Source of the DNA: an uncultured Robinsoniella sp.
Lineage (GTDB): Bacteria; Bacillota; Clostridia; Lachnospirales; Lachnospiraceae
Reading direction: 5' to 3'
NCBI GenBank assembly: GCA_900540475.1
Contig: UQGG01000037.1
Location: 8,826-72,825, forward strand
Length of the DNA stretch: 64,000 nt
The notes under the pieces are model-generated. The model had not been told where the DNA came from. It ran no database searches and saw only the letters and a list, made by a program, of their open reading frames with translations. The translations under genes were made by a program, and so were the position numbers. Positions 1 to 9,580 of the stretch are shown here, piece by piece (position 1 is the first letter of the stretch; each line of letters begins with the position of its first letter).

Positions 1-2
1 AC

Positions 3-3000
3 AATGGCATTGAAACGGAACCAAAGACAGCGGGTCTGAACCTTGCAGCATATAATAATTCGATTATGGACAGTTATATAAAGTTCTGTGTAGAGCACAA
101 CTGTATGCCGGAGATTATTTCCTGGCATGATTTATCCACCTGGCAGTTTAATAGCTTTGGCAATGAATTTAACCATTACCGCAGTTTAGAAGCAAAGTAC
201 CTGACACAGGAAAACCAGGAAAAATACGGCGTGGATATCACTCCCAGGGAAATCGTAATCAATGAATATGCAGACCGCTATGAGTGTGCGTCGCCTGGAA
301 ATCTGGTTCGGTGGATTGGGCTTTTCGAAGATTATGATGTAGCGGGATGCCTTCCCTTCTGGCATTTCTCCAATAACCTGAATGGTCTTGCAGCGGATAA
401 TAACGAAGGCAGCGGGGCATGGTGGCTGTATAAATGGTATGGAGATATGTCCGGCAGCTATCTGACTGTCAATACAACAAATGCAGAAAAATCAGATTTT
501 TATGGTGCGGCATCCATTGATGAAAACAAGAAAAGTGCAAATGTTATTTTCGGCGGCAAAAGCGGAAATGCCAACATTGTTCTGGATCAATTAGACACTA
601 CCCAGACCTTTGGAGAAGCATCGAAGGTTCATGTAAAAGTGGAAGCTACGGATTACACTGGCTTTCATGGTGTTGCAGATGAGCCCCGTATCATAAAAGA
701 AGGAGCTCTGACCGTAGAAAACGGGAAGGTTACAGTTCCCATGAGCGACATGAATTCTATGAGCGGTTACCGCATTACCGTAACCCAGGCAGGGGATGAA
801 GAAACGGCAGGCCTTCTTGGAAGTACCTGGAAAGCTTTGCATGAGGCAGAAGATGGAAGCCTGGGCGGAAATGCCAAGGTGGGAAATGCAGATCAATTTT
901 ATGCCTGCTCCAACAGAAAGAAAGTGGATTACGTAGATACGGCAAGCGACAGCGTCACTTTAAATGTTACCGTTCCAAAAGATGGTTACTATAAATACGA
1001 TATGGTTTATTGTGCGGCAACAGGAGTAAATACAGGAAATCCCGATAAGAACACACCATATACAGCAATCCAGACGCTTACTGTTGACGGAAACGAGCCA
1101 ATTACCATGGAGCTTCCCAATACCCTTCACTGGTCGATGGGAGGTATGTACAGCACGTATCTGAAACTGACAGCCGGTTCCCACACGCTGAAAATTGCAG
1201 GAACAGACAGTCAGGGTAAAGCTACACCGGATTGTGTTTATCTGACTTACGAGGGAACAGAAGAAGAAGATACGGATTATCATACAACTTATGAAGCAGA
1301 GCTTGGCGAGTTCAATGAGCTTCTGGGAGCAGCAACAACCCTCACAACGGTAAAAGAAGGCGTGACAGGATATATCACAGGTTTGGGTGACCGCAAAGTT
1401 ACAGAGGGCGGAGGGGTTCGCTTTAACGTAGTAGTACCGGATAACGGCATGTATACTGTTGCCCTGAATTATAAAGCAGAGCAGGAGGCAGCAGCAAATC
1501 TTTATATTGGTAATGACGCAGTGAATCTGGACAACCTCCGTGCTTCCATAGCACTTCCTGCAACGGGAGAGAACTGGTCGAAAGCATATCAGACCGTATT
1601 CCTGGAAAAAGGAATTAACATTGTGGATATTGACTGCGATGGTAACGTGAAGCTGGATTACATGAGCGTCAGTCTTGGGAAGGACAGCCAGCCGGTATCC
1701 GTAGTGGAAGCTGAATCCGGAGAACTGACAGGAGAAGCATCTGTAGGCGGAAGCCAAAATGTACAGGCATTTGCTTCAGGCAGCGGGTATGTAAGCGGTA
1801 TAAAAGCAGCAAACAGCGTGGAATTAATCCCGGAAGATGATCCTGATTTTACAATCCTGGGATTGGGACGAGTAAAGGATCTGGGCGAAGATATCGATCA
1901 AAACAGTTTAGTCATTCATGTAAACGTGCCGGAAGAAGGTTCCTATAAAATGGCAGTTTACCAATCCAGCGGAGAGCTGTTTGGAAAACATGACTACAAT
2001 GCACAGATGACAGAGCGCTATGCATCCTTCTCAGTTAACGGAAGTGAACCGGTTAAAACTGTGTTCCGAAATACTTATAGTGATGAAACATTCCGTGCCC
2101 AGGTTGTGGATTTAACTTTAAGTGCAGGAGACAATACAATTCGCATTTACAATGACAATTCCAAGGTTGTAACCAATGGGGTGTTAAAGAGCGGCAAGTG
2201 GGAACACCGACCGGAAAACATAGATTATGGCGTATTAACGAACTATACCCCGAATTTTGACAAGTTTGAATTCTACAAAGTTACCAGTGATACAGATGTG
2301 GAAGAAAGCAGTACCTATAAAGTTATCACCAAGTCCACAGATGGAGGGAAGGTGAAGGCTGACAAAACCAATGTGGAAAAAGGGGAAGCTGTTTTACTGA
2401 CATTTGCAGCGGATCAGGGATGCTCCCTTACAGAAGCATTTGCAGGCGGCGTAAGTATCATGGATCAGTTAACGTCAGATGGAGGTATTGTACGAATCCT
2501 GGATGTGCAGCAGGATATGGAAGTAGAAGCATATTACGAAGTGAAAGATTATTCGGCGCAGAAGAAACAGGTGGAGTATGTATATTCCGTAAATGCAGGA
2601 GACGTGGATCCGGCTACCGTCAGTCCGGGAGACAGCTTTGGTGCCAGAAATACGGTAACTGACCAGTTCTATGGGGAAGATCCCGCAAGCGGTTATAGCT
2701 GGGGCGTAGTGGATACCTATGTGTATAATGACCGTTATCCCAATTGGCTGACAGGCGCAAAAACATGGCCCTGTGAAAATGATAATGCAACCGATGCATC
2801 TCCTAAATCCAAATCATTCCGTTATGCGAAGGATCAGAAAGTGGACGATATAGGAGTGGCTTATCAGTTTGACCTGGATGCAGGAGTGACATATGATGTG
2901 GAATTAGGGTATTATGTGCCCGGATCCTGGACAAATGCAGGGAACCCCAGAACGATGAAACTGACATTTAATGATGAAGTAATAGAAGACGGATTTACGG

Positions 3001-4619
3001 CTTCCAACGATTCCAACAATCCTTATGTAATTAAGGCAAAGGCATCCCCGGATGAAAATGGGCAGCTGGTAATCCAGACATCCTGTGCAGCAAATGCAGT
3101 ATGGGGACCCGTGATCAGTTACATCAATATTATGAATCAGGTTGATTTTACCAAATTGCAGGATGTAGTGAATAAATACAAGGATCTTGAAGAAAATGTT
3201 TATACTCAGGATACCTGGGCAGAATTTGCAAAAGCTTATGAATATGCTGAGGGAATCATTGGTTCTGAAGATATCACCATGTCAGATATGTATGATGCAC
3301 TCTACGATTTAGAATTAGCAGCTGAAAAATTAGAAAAAGCAGTCCATAAGGATGAATTGAAAAATTTATATGATCAATATAAGAATTATGCAGAGGAGAC
3401 AGGACAGGGTATCACATCCGATGTGGATTGGAACGAGTTTTTGATTGCCTGCGAAAATGCAGCATTTATCCTGGAAAGAGACCAGGTGCGTCAGGAGAGT
3501 GTGGAAGCAGTACAGAGCCGTCTTCAAAATGCATCGAAAAAACTTGTGGCAATTGCAGGTATTGAAATAACCAAAACGCCGGATCGTATGTCTTATTATG
3601 TAGGAGATGGATTTGATCCTTCGGGACTTATTGTCACTGCAGAAGACACAAAAGGGAATAAAAAAGTACTCACTCAGGAGGAGTACACCTTAAGTGGATA
3701 TGATTTTGGCACTGCCGGAACGAAAGAAATCAAAGTAACCTATATGGGTAAAACAGCGTCATTTACCGTAGAAGTCACCGTTGCTCCTGTGCCGGATCCT
3801 GAATTAAGAAATATTACAGCCTGGGTCAATAAAACAATCTATATTGCTGGTGAAGCATTTGACAAGTCCTCACTATGGGTAACTGCCCTTTACAGTGATG
3901 GTTCCACAAAAACGGTATCTGACTATACGGTGACCGGTTTTAATTCCCAGAAAGGCGGAACAATTACGCTGACCATTGTATATCAGGGCTTCACGGCAAA
4001 AGCCGACTTGTTTATTCAGGAAAAATCCGTACCGCCAGTAACGACTCCGGTAAAGGCACCACAGGCACCAAAGGTTAAAGCGCAGTCTGCCGGATATAAC
4101 AGCATCCAGGTGAAATGGAATCAAGTAAATGATGCAGATGGCTATGTAATTTACCGTTCCACATCTAAAAAAGGCAAATATAACAAAATAAAAACCATAA
4201 CTACAGGGTCAGTATTAACGGTTAAAGACAAAAAACGTGTATTTAACCGCACCTACTATTATAAGGTAAAAGCTTATAAAAAAGCAGAGAGCAAGACATT
4301 ATACTCCCAATATTCCAATATTGTAAGTGTGAAAACCAAAGTGGCAGCCCCTGCATTAACTCTGAAGAAAGCATCCTCCACCAGCCTGCGCATATCCTGG
4401 AAAAAAGTCAGCGGAGCTGACGGCTACCAGATTGCGTATTCCACAAAAAAAGGATCGGGATATCAAACGGTAACGGTAAATAAGAACAACACCAGATATA
4501 CCAGCAAAAATCTGAAAAAAGGTAAGACATACTATGTAAGAATGCGTGGATACCGAATGGTAAAAGGGAAAAAGGTGAATGGCAGCTGGTCGGCTGTGAA
4601 GAGCATGAAATTGAAATAA
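3..4619 (+). CDS. Large secreted multi-domain glycoside hydrolase-like protein (5' end cut by window)
   Basis: The frame is open from base 3, so the true start and any signal peptide lie outside the window. Numbering from the ATG at 66: residues 1-140 look like the last strands of a clan-A TIM-barrel glycosidase (GH39/GH30-like), with an INEYA motif near residue 65 as the candidate nucleophile strand. Three carbohydrate-binding-like beta-sandwiches follow (about 258-405, 407-540, 545-750; the second opens with YEAE, typical of CBM6/35). Then come a bacterial-repeat domain (755-835), another beta-sandwich (838-1024), two FIVAR-like helical modules (1027-1160), two Ig-like Big_3-type domains (1163-1320) and two Lys-rich FN3-like domains to the end. 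No LPxTG sorting signal is present. The FN3 tail resembles that of the 20751-24833 protein, so both probably serve polysaccharide use at the cell surface. The glycosidase family is inferred and the substrate unknown. Confidence 0.8.
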   Translation, partial: NGIETEPKTAGLNLAAYNNSIMDSYIKFCVEHNCMPEIISWHDLSTWQFNSFGNEFNHYRSLEAKYLTQENQEKYGVDITPREIVINEYADRYECASPGNLVRWIGLFEDYDVAGCLPFWHFSNNLNGLAADNNEGSGAWWLYKWYGDMSGSYLTVNTTNAEKSDFYGAASIDENKKSANVIFGGKSGNANIVLDQLDTTQTFGEASKVHVKVEATDYTGFHGVADEPRIIKEGALTVENGKVTVPMSDMNSMSGYRITVTQAGDEETAGLLGSTWKALHEAEDGSLGGNAKVGNADQFYACSNRKKVDYVDTASDSVTLNVTVPKDGYYKYDMVYCAATGVNTGNPDKNTPYTAIQTLTVDGNEPITMELPNTLHWSMGGMYSTYLKLTAGSHTLKIAGTDSQGKATPDCVYLTYEGTEEEDTDYHTTYEAELGEFNELLGAATTLTTVKEGVTGYITGLGDRKVTEGGGVRFNVVVPDNGMYTVALNYKAEQEAAANLYIGNDAVNLDNLRASIALPATGENWSKAYQTVFLEKGINIVDIDCDGNVKLDYMSVSLGKDSQPVSVVEAESGELTGEASVGGSQNVQAFASGSGYVSGIKAANSVELIPEDDPDFTILGLGRVKDLGEDIDQNSLVIHVNVPEEGSYKMAVYQSSGELFGKHDYNAQMTERYASFSVNGSEPVKTVFRNTYSDETFRAQVVDLTLSAGDNTIRIYNDNSKVVTNGVLKSGKWEHRPENIDYGVLTNYTPNFDKFEFYKVTSDTDVEESSTYKVITKSTDGGKVKADKTNVEKGEAVLLTFAADQGCSLTEAFAGGVSIMDQLTSDGGIVRILDVQQDMEVEAYYEVKDYSAQKKQVEYVYSVNAGDVDPATVSPGDSFGARNTVTDQFYGEDPASGYSWGVVDTYVYNDRYPNWLTGAKTWPCENDNATDASPKSKSFRYAKDQKVDDIGVAYQFDLDAGVTYDVELGYYVPGSWTNAGNPRTMKLTFNDEVIEDGFTASNDSNNPYVIKAKASPDENGQLVIQTSCAANAVWGPVISYINIMNQVDFTKLQDVVNKYKDLEENVYTQDTWAEFAKAYEYAEGIIGSEDITMSDMYDALYDLELAAEKLEKAVHKDELKNLYDQYKNYAEETGQGITSDVDWNEFLIACENAAFILERDQVRQESVEAVQSRLQNASKKLVAIAGIEITKTPDRMSYYVGDGFDPSGLIVTAEDTKGNKKVLTQEEYTLSGYDFGTAGTKEIKVTYMGKTASFTVEVTVAPVPDPELRNITAWVNKTIYIAGEAFDKSSLWVTALYSDGSTKTVSDYTVTGFNSQKGGTITLTIVYQGFTAKADLFIQEKSVPPVTTPVKAPQAPKVKAQSAGYNSIQVKWNQVNDADGYVIYRSTSKKGKYNKIKTITTGSVLTVKDKKRVFNRTYYYKVKAYKKAESKTLYSQYSNIVSVKTKVAAPALTLKKASSTSLRISWKKVSGADGYQIAYSTKKGSGYQTVTVNKNNTRYTSKNLKKGKTYYVRMRGYRMVKGKKVNGSWSAVKSMKLK

Positions 4620-4698
4620 GAGGTAAGTATATTACCAGATTAAAGAACTTTGATATCACGTGATAAGAAACGTACAAGTTATTTAAGAGTAGTAAGAA

Positions 4699-4752
4699 CC
4701 GCAGAATATATTTCTTCACCAATGAGTGAATGATATATATTCTGTGGTTTTT
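4699..4752 (+). terminator. Rho-independent terminator of the large surface-protein gene
   Basis: CCGCAGAATATAT pairs with ATATATTCTGTGG and is followed by TTTTT. It lies 80 bases after the upstream stop. It also sits near the convergent end of the ABC permease gene. Confidence 0.8.
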
Positions 4753-4787
4753 CTTCGTTTCCTGTCCGCTCCTAAAAATTATAAAAA

Positions 4788-6122
4788 TTAATTTTCATCT
4801 GTTGGTATTTCAGCAATATTCTTACTCAAAATATACACAATAATAAAATACAAAAGATATAAGACTGTAAAGCACAAGAAAAAAATTCCAATCGTTTTTA
4901 TACAAAAATTATTCAATTCCCAAGGTAGTATATGATTGAGTTTATAGTTTATAAAAGGCACGCTTATCCCCAATATAACAAAACACATACCGGTAGGAAA
5001 AAATAAATTGACTAATATTTGTTTTATAATTATTCTTTTTAGCTGCTCTTTACTTTTTCCTAAATAATGTAATATTCTAAATTCTCTCACCTGAAGTTGA
5101 ATCGCAATGATCTGCTGCAAGGATAAGATAGAAAAATATATCACGATAAATATCATGCTGATAATTATTTGCAGAAAACCCATCCAAAGCTGATTATTTT
5201 CATCAAAAAGATAAAATTTTGATTGAAACATAAATGTGCCGAACACGAATGACATAGAAGATAAAAATAAGCACATACAATATATCCCATTTAAAGTGGA
5301 ATTTGTATTTGCACCACAAGTCATTTTTGCAATCATATAAAGTCTCTCTTTATGAAATAAACTTATTGGTTGTTTTTGTCTCACAAAAGATAAATAATGA
5401 TAGATCCATTGATAGAACGAAAAAACTGCCAAAATAATTGGAAGGAAAGCAAATGACATAATCGCCATAATAATATCGTTCGATAAGAACACGAATCCAC
5501 TGAAGATCAACAAGAGTATCAGCATATTAATTAAAAAAATAATACCCCATACCCGACACGGCCTTCTCCCTCCCAAATGTTGGTTTCGTTTTTTTTCAAC
5601 CATTAACTCAGAAATCTCAAGCTCGCAGATTCTTCTTTTTATACGATACATTGAGAACAGCTCTATGACACAGAAATATGCGAAAGTGTATCCAAAGCAC
5701 TGAAAATAAATTGATAAATTAAGCCCGCCGCTGCCTGCTGATAATAAAACTTCAGATATGATATAACAAATCATAAAGCTTAAAAGACTGCAGACTATAA
5801 AACACAAAAATCCAATGATACAAAATTCACATAAAAACATATTTACCAGTTTCTTTTTTTCCATTCCTAAAAGGATATAATTGGCAAACTCTTTTGCGCG
5901 TTGTTTTAACATGAATTTATGAATATAAGAGATTAGAATGATTAAAATAATTGAAATCAACAATGGTAAAGACATGCTCTGAAACCCCGCTTCTACATCA
6001 GCAATAAGAGCAATATAATTGGATATAAACATAAACAAAAGAAGGAGCACTGTTGTGGTTATAAATAGCAGATAGTCAAAAAGAGAGCGTTTCGCATTTC
6101 TCAAGGCTAATTTAAAATACAT
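4788..6122 (-). CDS. ABC transporter permease, FtsX/BceB-like, short form
   Basis: A 444-residue polytopic membrane protein with many hydrophobic segments and the motif RAKEFANYILLGMEKKKL after the second to third helix, which is typical of BceB/FtsX-type permeases. The ATG at 6122 is preferred over the longer frame because GAGGAGG lies 9-10 bases upstream. It overlaps the ATPase gene by 11 bp, so the two are translationally coupled. It is shorter than classical BceB (about 650 residues) and lacks an obvious large extracellular domain. It probably moves or senses a peptide or lipid in the membrane together with the XRE-ATPase fusion. The substrate is unknown. Confidence 0.85.
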   Translation of the reverse strand: MYFKLALRNAKRSLFDYLLFITTTVLLLLFMFISNYIALIADVEAGFQSMSLPLLISIILIILISYIHKFMLKQRAKEFANYILLGMEKKKLVNMFLCEFCIIGFLCFIVCSLLSFMICYIISEVLLSAGSGGLNLSIYFQCFGYTFAYFCVIELFSMYRIKRRICELEISELMVEKKRNQHLGGRRPCRVWGIIFLINMLILLLIFSGFVFLSNDIIMAIMSFAFLPIILAVFSFYQWIYHYLSFVRQKQPISLFHKERLYMIAKMTCGANTNSTLNGIYCMCLFLSSMSFVFGTFMFQSKFYLFDENNQLWMGFLQIIISMIFIVIYFSILSLQQIIAIQLQVREFRILHYLGKSKEQLKRIIIKQILVNLFFPTGMCFVILGISVPFINYKLNHILPWELNNFCIKTIGIFFLCFTVLYLLYFIIVYILSKNIAEIPTDEN

Positions 6123-7191
6123 AATTCTCTGCCTCCTCAATTTGAGCAATCGTATCTAAAATATCAGTAAAAAAAGATTGCTTTGTTTTCTGCCCCCGTT
6201 CTAGTTTTACCTTTATCATGCCATCTTGTAAAAACATTATTTCGTCGCAGTAACTGGCGGATAGTGCATCATGTGTAGCCATTAAAATAGTTGCACCATA
6301 TTCTTTCCGCATTAACAGAAATGTTTCCAACAGCTGTCTGGTAGAATGGGAATCTAATGCACCAGTTGGCTCATCGGCTAAAATTAAGCTCGGATTAATG
6401 GCTATTGCCCTGGCACAGGCACATCGCTGCCGCTGACCACCGGATACTTCATAGGGATATTTTTGTAAAATTTCTATAATATCCAATGTTTTAGCAACAC
6501 TTAAAATAGTGTCCTTGATTTTTTCCTTTGCTTCTTCTTTAATTGTTAAGGCAAGTGCTATGTTTTCGTAAATTGTTAAAGTCTCCAATAAATTATACTC
6601 TTGAAAAACGAAGCCTAAATGATTTCTGCGAAAATGAGCTAATTCTTTGTCCGAGATTTCAGCTATGTTTTGTCCGTTGAGTTCAATAATTCCGGCAGTT
6701 GCTTTGTCGACGGTTGCGATGATATTTAATAGGGTCGACTTTCCGGAACCGGATGCCCCCATAATGCCGACAAATCGTCCTTTTGAAACATTAAAACTAA
6801 TGTTATTTACAGCAGTAGTAGATGAACTTGCTGTTTTATAAATCTTTCTGACATTTTTCAGCCTTAATATGCAAGGAGCTTTCAGATTTTGATTTTCAAA
6901 TTCTAAATGATCTTTACCAATCCAATTTGTTATGACCTCCATAAGCAGTTGATTAGATTTTTCCTTTATTTTATCATCTGGTATGTATTCACCCAGAAGT
7001 AATTCATTTAAGGTGATATCTAACAAACTGCAAAGGGGCATAAATAAAGAGGGGTCAGGCATAGATTTACCCCGTTCCCATTTTGATATTGCCTTGTCAG
7101 TAATACCCAGTTTTTCTGATAATTGCATTTGTGTAATATTTTTATTTTTACGGCATTTGGAAATGAATTGACCTATTTTTTCCTGGTCCAA
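6112..7191 (-). CDS. XRE regulator fused to ABC transporter ATPase
   Basis: A 359-residue fusion. Residues 1-65 form an XRE helix-turn-helix (Q21..SEKLGITDKAISKWERG). Residues 108-335 form a MacB/BceA-type ATPase with Walker A GASGSGKS (145-152), Q-loop FQEYN, signature SGGQRQR (250-256), Walker B LILADEP (269-275) and H-loop ATHD. Start is TTG at 7191, supported by GGAGGG eight bases upstream. A nearby in-register-looking ATG belongs to another frame. The permease follows with an 11-bp overlap. The fusion suggests that the transporter ATPase binds its own promoter, so gene expression may depend on ATP or transport state. That is inference. Confidence 0.9.
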   Translation of the reverse strand: MDQEKIGQFISKCRKNKNITQMQLSEKLGITDKAISKWERGKSMPDPSLFMPLCSLLDITLNELLLGEYIPDDKIKEKSNQLLMEVITNWIGKDHLEFENQNLKAPCILRLKNVRKIYKTASSSTTAVNNISFNVSKGRFVGIMGASGSGKSTLLNIIATVDKATAGIIELNGQNIAEISDKELAHFRRNHLGFVFQEYNLLETLTIYENIALALTIKEEAKEKIKDTILSVAKTLDIIEILQKYPYEVSGGQRQRCACARAIAINPSLILADEPTGALDSHSTRQLLETFLLMRKEYGATILMATHDALSASYCDEIMFLQDGMIKVKLERGQKTKQSFFTDILDTIAQIEEAENYVF

Positions 7192-7420
7192 TTTTCATAC
7201 CCTCCTTCTCTCTGCTTTACTAGTGCCGCCCGGCGGCATTAGAGCATTTTTCTAATACGCTCTAAGTCCAATTTTAAATACTTTAGCTGCCAATTAACAC
7301 CTACCAGTGGTAGAGTTAACAAAAAATGTATATTTCTGCCAACTCTACTATTAGTTTATATTATATCTTAGCACAGATTGGGAAGTGTTTCATCAGTTGT
7401 TCTAACTGGGACTTTGCTGA
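7192..7420. promoter_or_regulatory. Intergenic region with several inverted repeats upstream of the XRE-ABC operon
   Basis: 229 bases between the vanT stop and the XRE-ABC start. They hold a perfect palindrome TGCCGCC-C-GGCGGCA (7224-7238), TTAGAGC...GCTCTAA (about 7239-7265), CTACCA-G-TGGTAG (near 7310) and a wider GTAGAGTT...AACTCTAC pair around 7313-7350. These are candidate operators or leader hairpins for the operon read leftward. No clear -35/-10 pair was fixed. Confidence 0.5.
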
Positions 7421-9580
7421 TTAAGAGGTTTTGTATTTAGCTGCTATCTTCAGTCTGCCGCCCATCCTGCTGAGCAGCTCATTGGAAATGCTGCCTGAAT
7501 GATCTGCGACTTCCGGTGCAGATAATCCACTGTGATTGTCTATTAGCGTTGCAATATCCCCAACGGACACTTCAGGAATATCAGTTACATCAACAAGGAG
7601 CTGATCCATGCAGATCCTTCCTATAATGGGAGCCGGGTATCCATGAATGGTCACGTTCCCCTGATTGCCGGACAGATTTCTGGGGAAACCGTCCGCGTAG
7701 CCCATGGGAAGGACCGCAATGAAACTGTCTCTGTCTGCCGTGAAGGCCCTTCCATAGCCGGCGGTATCTCCTTTTTTTATCTGACGCAGAAGAATAATCC
7801 GTGACTTTAGAGACAGTACGGGACGTAAATCCAGCTGCAGCCTGGTTTTATCATTGGGAGAGCTGGTAACACCATATAGGGCGATTCCGGCTCTTACATA
7901 ATTACATTTAAGCTCCGGATAGTTCAAAAGTCCATAGCTGCTCTGTATGTGTATTTTTGGAAGGCTCATGCCTTTCTGCTCCAGTGTTTGGAGAAGCTGA
8001 GAGAAACTGCTGACCTGCTTTTTCGTAAAACTTATATCCGCTGTTTTCAGGCTGTCAGAAACGCATAAATGGGTGTATATTCCGCGTATGTTTAAATATT
8101 TTAATCGAGATATCTGAAAAACGCCATTTGTATTCCCGGCATCTAAGCCGAGCCGGTGCATTCCTGTGTCAATTTTAATATGAACCTTTACGGAGGTCTT
8201 TTGTCTGTTTAACTCTTCCCCATAATCCAAATCAATAACCGTTTGGGAAAGATTGTATTTATGCAGCTCCCTTGCCCTGGCTGGATTTGTATAACCCAGG
8301 ATGAGTATTTCACCGGAAATGCCATAACTGCGTAATTGAATCCCCTCATCAATTGTGGCAACAGCAAATGCCCGAACGCCAATCCCATTCAGATATGTGG
8401 TGATTTCAAAAGATCCATGTCCATAGGCATTTGCTTTTACAACAGCCATCAGCTCGCAGCCATCAGGCATATTTTTTTTTAATAGCTGTACATTATGCTT
8501 TAAATTATGATAACTAATTTCGATCCAGGACCGTTCTTTCTCGTTCTTGTTAAGCTTCCTGTTCTTCTTTGATATATTTCTAAATACAACTATGAAAGGG
8601 GCAGAGAATACTAAAGTCGCTATACAGACTGAAATATAATGGAGCAGGCTATTCGCTATGAGCAGCTTCTCCATGCCGAACATTTTCGCGAAGCTTCGAA
8701 CTGCCAGGATCATCATGGGGTGAATGATATAAATAATCAGCGCCGTATTTCTCAGCAATATGGATCTATGTCCTTTAAAAAACGTCAATGCCGTAAATAA
8801 AAAATACATACATGGCAGCAGTGTAATATACATGCTGTCATGGCGCTGTAATTTGAAATGGTGGAGCACCAGCCCTTCGGCAATCATAGTTATAAATGAT
8901 ACCACAAATCCGGTGACGCACCCTTTTAGTGAAATCTGAATGGATTTACCGGATTGATGCGCTGCCATACCCCCCAGTACAAAAAATACAGGAGCATAAA
9001 AAATCCCATTGCGTGTATAGTCAGATATTTGAAATAGATCATCATACAACCCTTTTAAAAATGGTATGTTTTTAGAAAGTCCATAATAGCTGTCACCAAA
9101 TGCTCCTGTTATATAGAGGATGAAAGTGATAGTAAAGGCTTTTTCATATCCCAGTTTTTTTATGGCAAACCAGGATATTACTGCCCCGATAATCGAGGCC
9201 GGAAGATACCACAAGTGGTACATTGTACCGTCAAATATAAAGTCTTTTATCATGTTGGGCAAGAGATTGCTCATTTGAAAGTAACCCATATAAAGATTGA
9301 CAGGTAAATATATCAATATTGATAGAAGGTATATCTTCAAGGTCTTTTTTATAAAGGTTATCAGCTTATCAGAATTATAATTGTATCTTGTAATCAGGAA
9401 AAAGCCAGAAGTCATTAGAAAAAATGGAACGGCGATGCGTGCAGCAATGCGGGTCAGTATAAAATCTCCTCTCCCGCTGTAGGAGGATAATGGGGATATA
9501 TGTATAGCGATCACCAGAAATGCCGCTGCAAAGCGAAAATAATCAATCCCGGTACAGGATTTGTTCCTATTCATTATCAT
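7421..9580 (-). CDS. vanT: VanT membrane-bound serine racemase
   Basis: 719 residues. Residues 1-335 are an acyltransferase-3-like membrane domain with about ten helices. Residues 345-719 are an alanine-racemase fold with the PLP lysine in VVKANAYGHG and the catalytic tyrosine motif GYGR. At residue 700 (SISNEL) there is Asn where alanine racemases have Tyr (NYE). This substitution marks VanT serine racemases and makes room for serine. The enzyme supplies D-Ser for D-Ala-D-Ser made by the adjacent VanG-type ligase. The gene overlaps vanXY by 14 bp and is last in the operon. MIMNRNK offers two ATG starts six bases apart, and the outer one is kept. Confidence 0.93.
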   Translation of the reverse strand: MIMNRNKSCTGIDYFRFAAAFLVIAIHISPLSSYSGRGDFILTRIAARIAVPFFLMTSGFFLITRYNYNSDKLITFIKKTLKIYLLSILIYLPVNLYMGYFQMSNLLPNMIKDFIFDGTMYHLWYLPASIIGAVISWFAIKKLGYEKAFTITFILYITGAFGDSYYGLSKNIPFLKGLYDDLFQISDYTRNGIFYAPVFFVLGGMAAHQSGKSIQISLKGCVTGFVVSFITMIAEGLVLHHFKLQRHDSMYITLLPCMYFLFTALTFFKGHRSILLRNTALIIYIIHPMMILAVRSFAKMFGMEKLLIANSLLHYISVCIATLVFSAPFIVVFRNISKKNRKLNKNEKERSWIEISYHNLKHNVQLLKKNMPDGCELMAVVKANAYGHGSFEITTYLNGIGVRAFAVATIDEGIQLRSYGISGEILILGYTNPARARELHKYNLSQTVIDLDYGEELNRQKTSVKVHIKIDTGMHRLGLDAGNTNGVFQISRLKYLNIRGIYTHLCVSDSLKTADISFTKKQVSSFSQLLQTLEQKGMSLPKIHIQSSYGLLNYPELKCNYVRAGIALYGVTSSPNDKTRLQLDLRPVLSLKSRIILLRQIKKGDTAGYGRAFTADRDSFIAVLPMGYADGFPRNLSGNQGNVTIHGYPAPIIGRICMDQLLVDVTDIPEVSVGDIATLIDNHSGLSAPEVADHSGSISNELLSRMGGRLKIAAKYKTS

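Noticed and set aside
960..1757. 265-residue minus-strand frame in the large surface protein gene
   Set aside because: Cys- and Ile-rich shadow of the true frame, no start signals.
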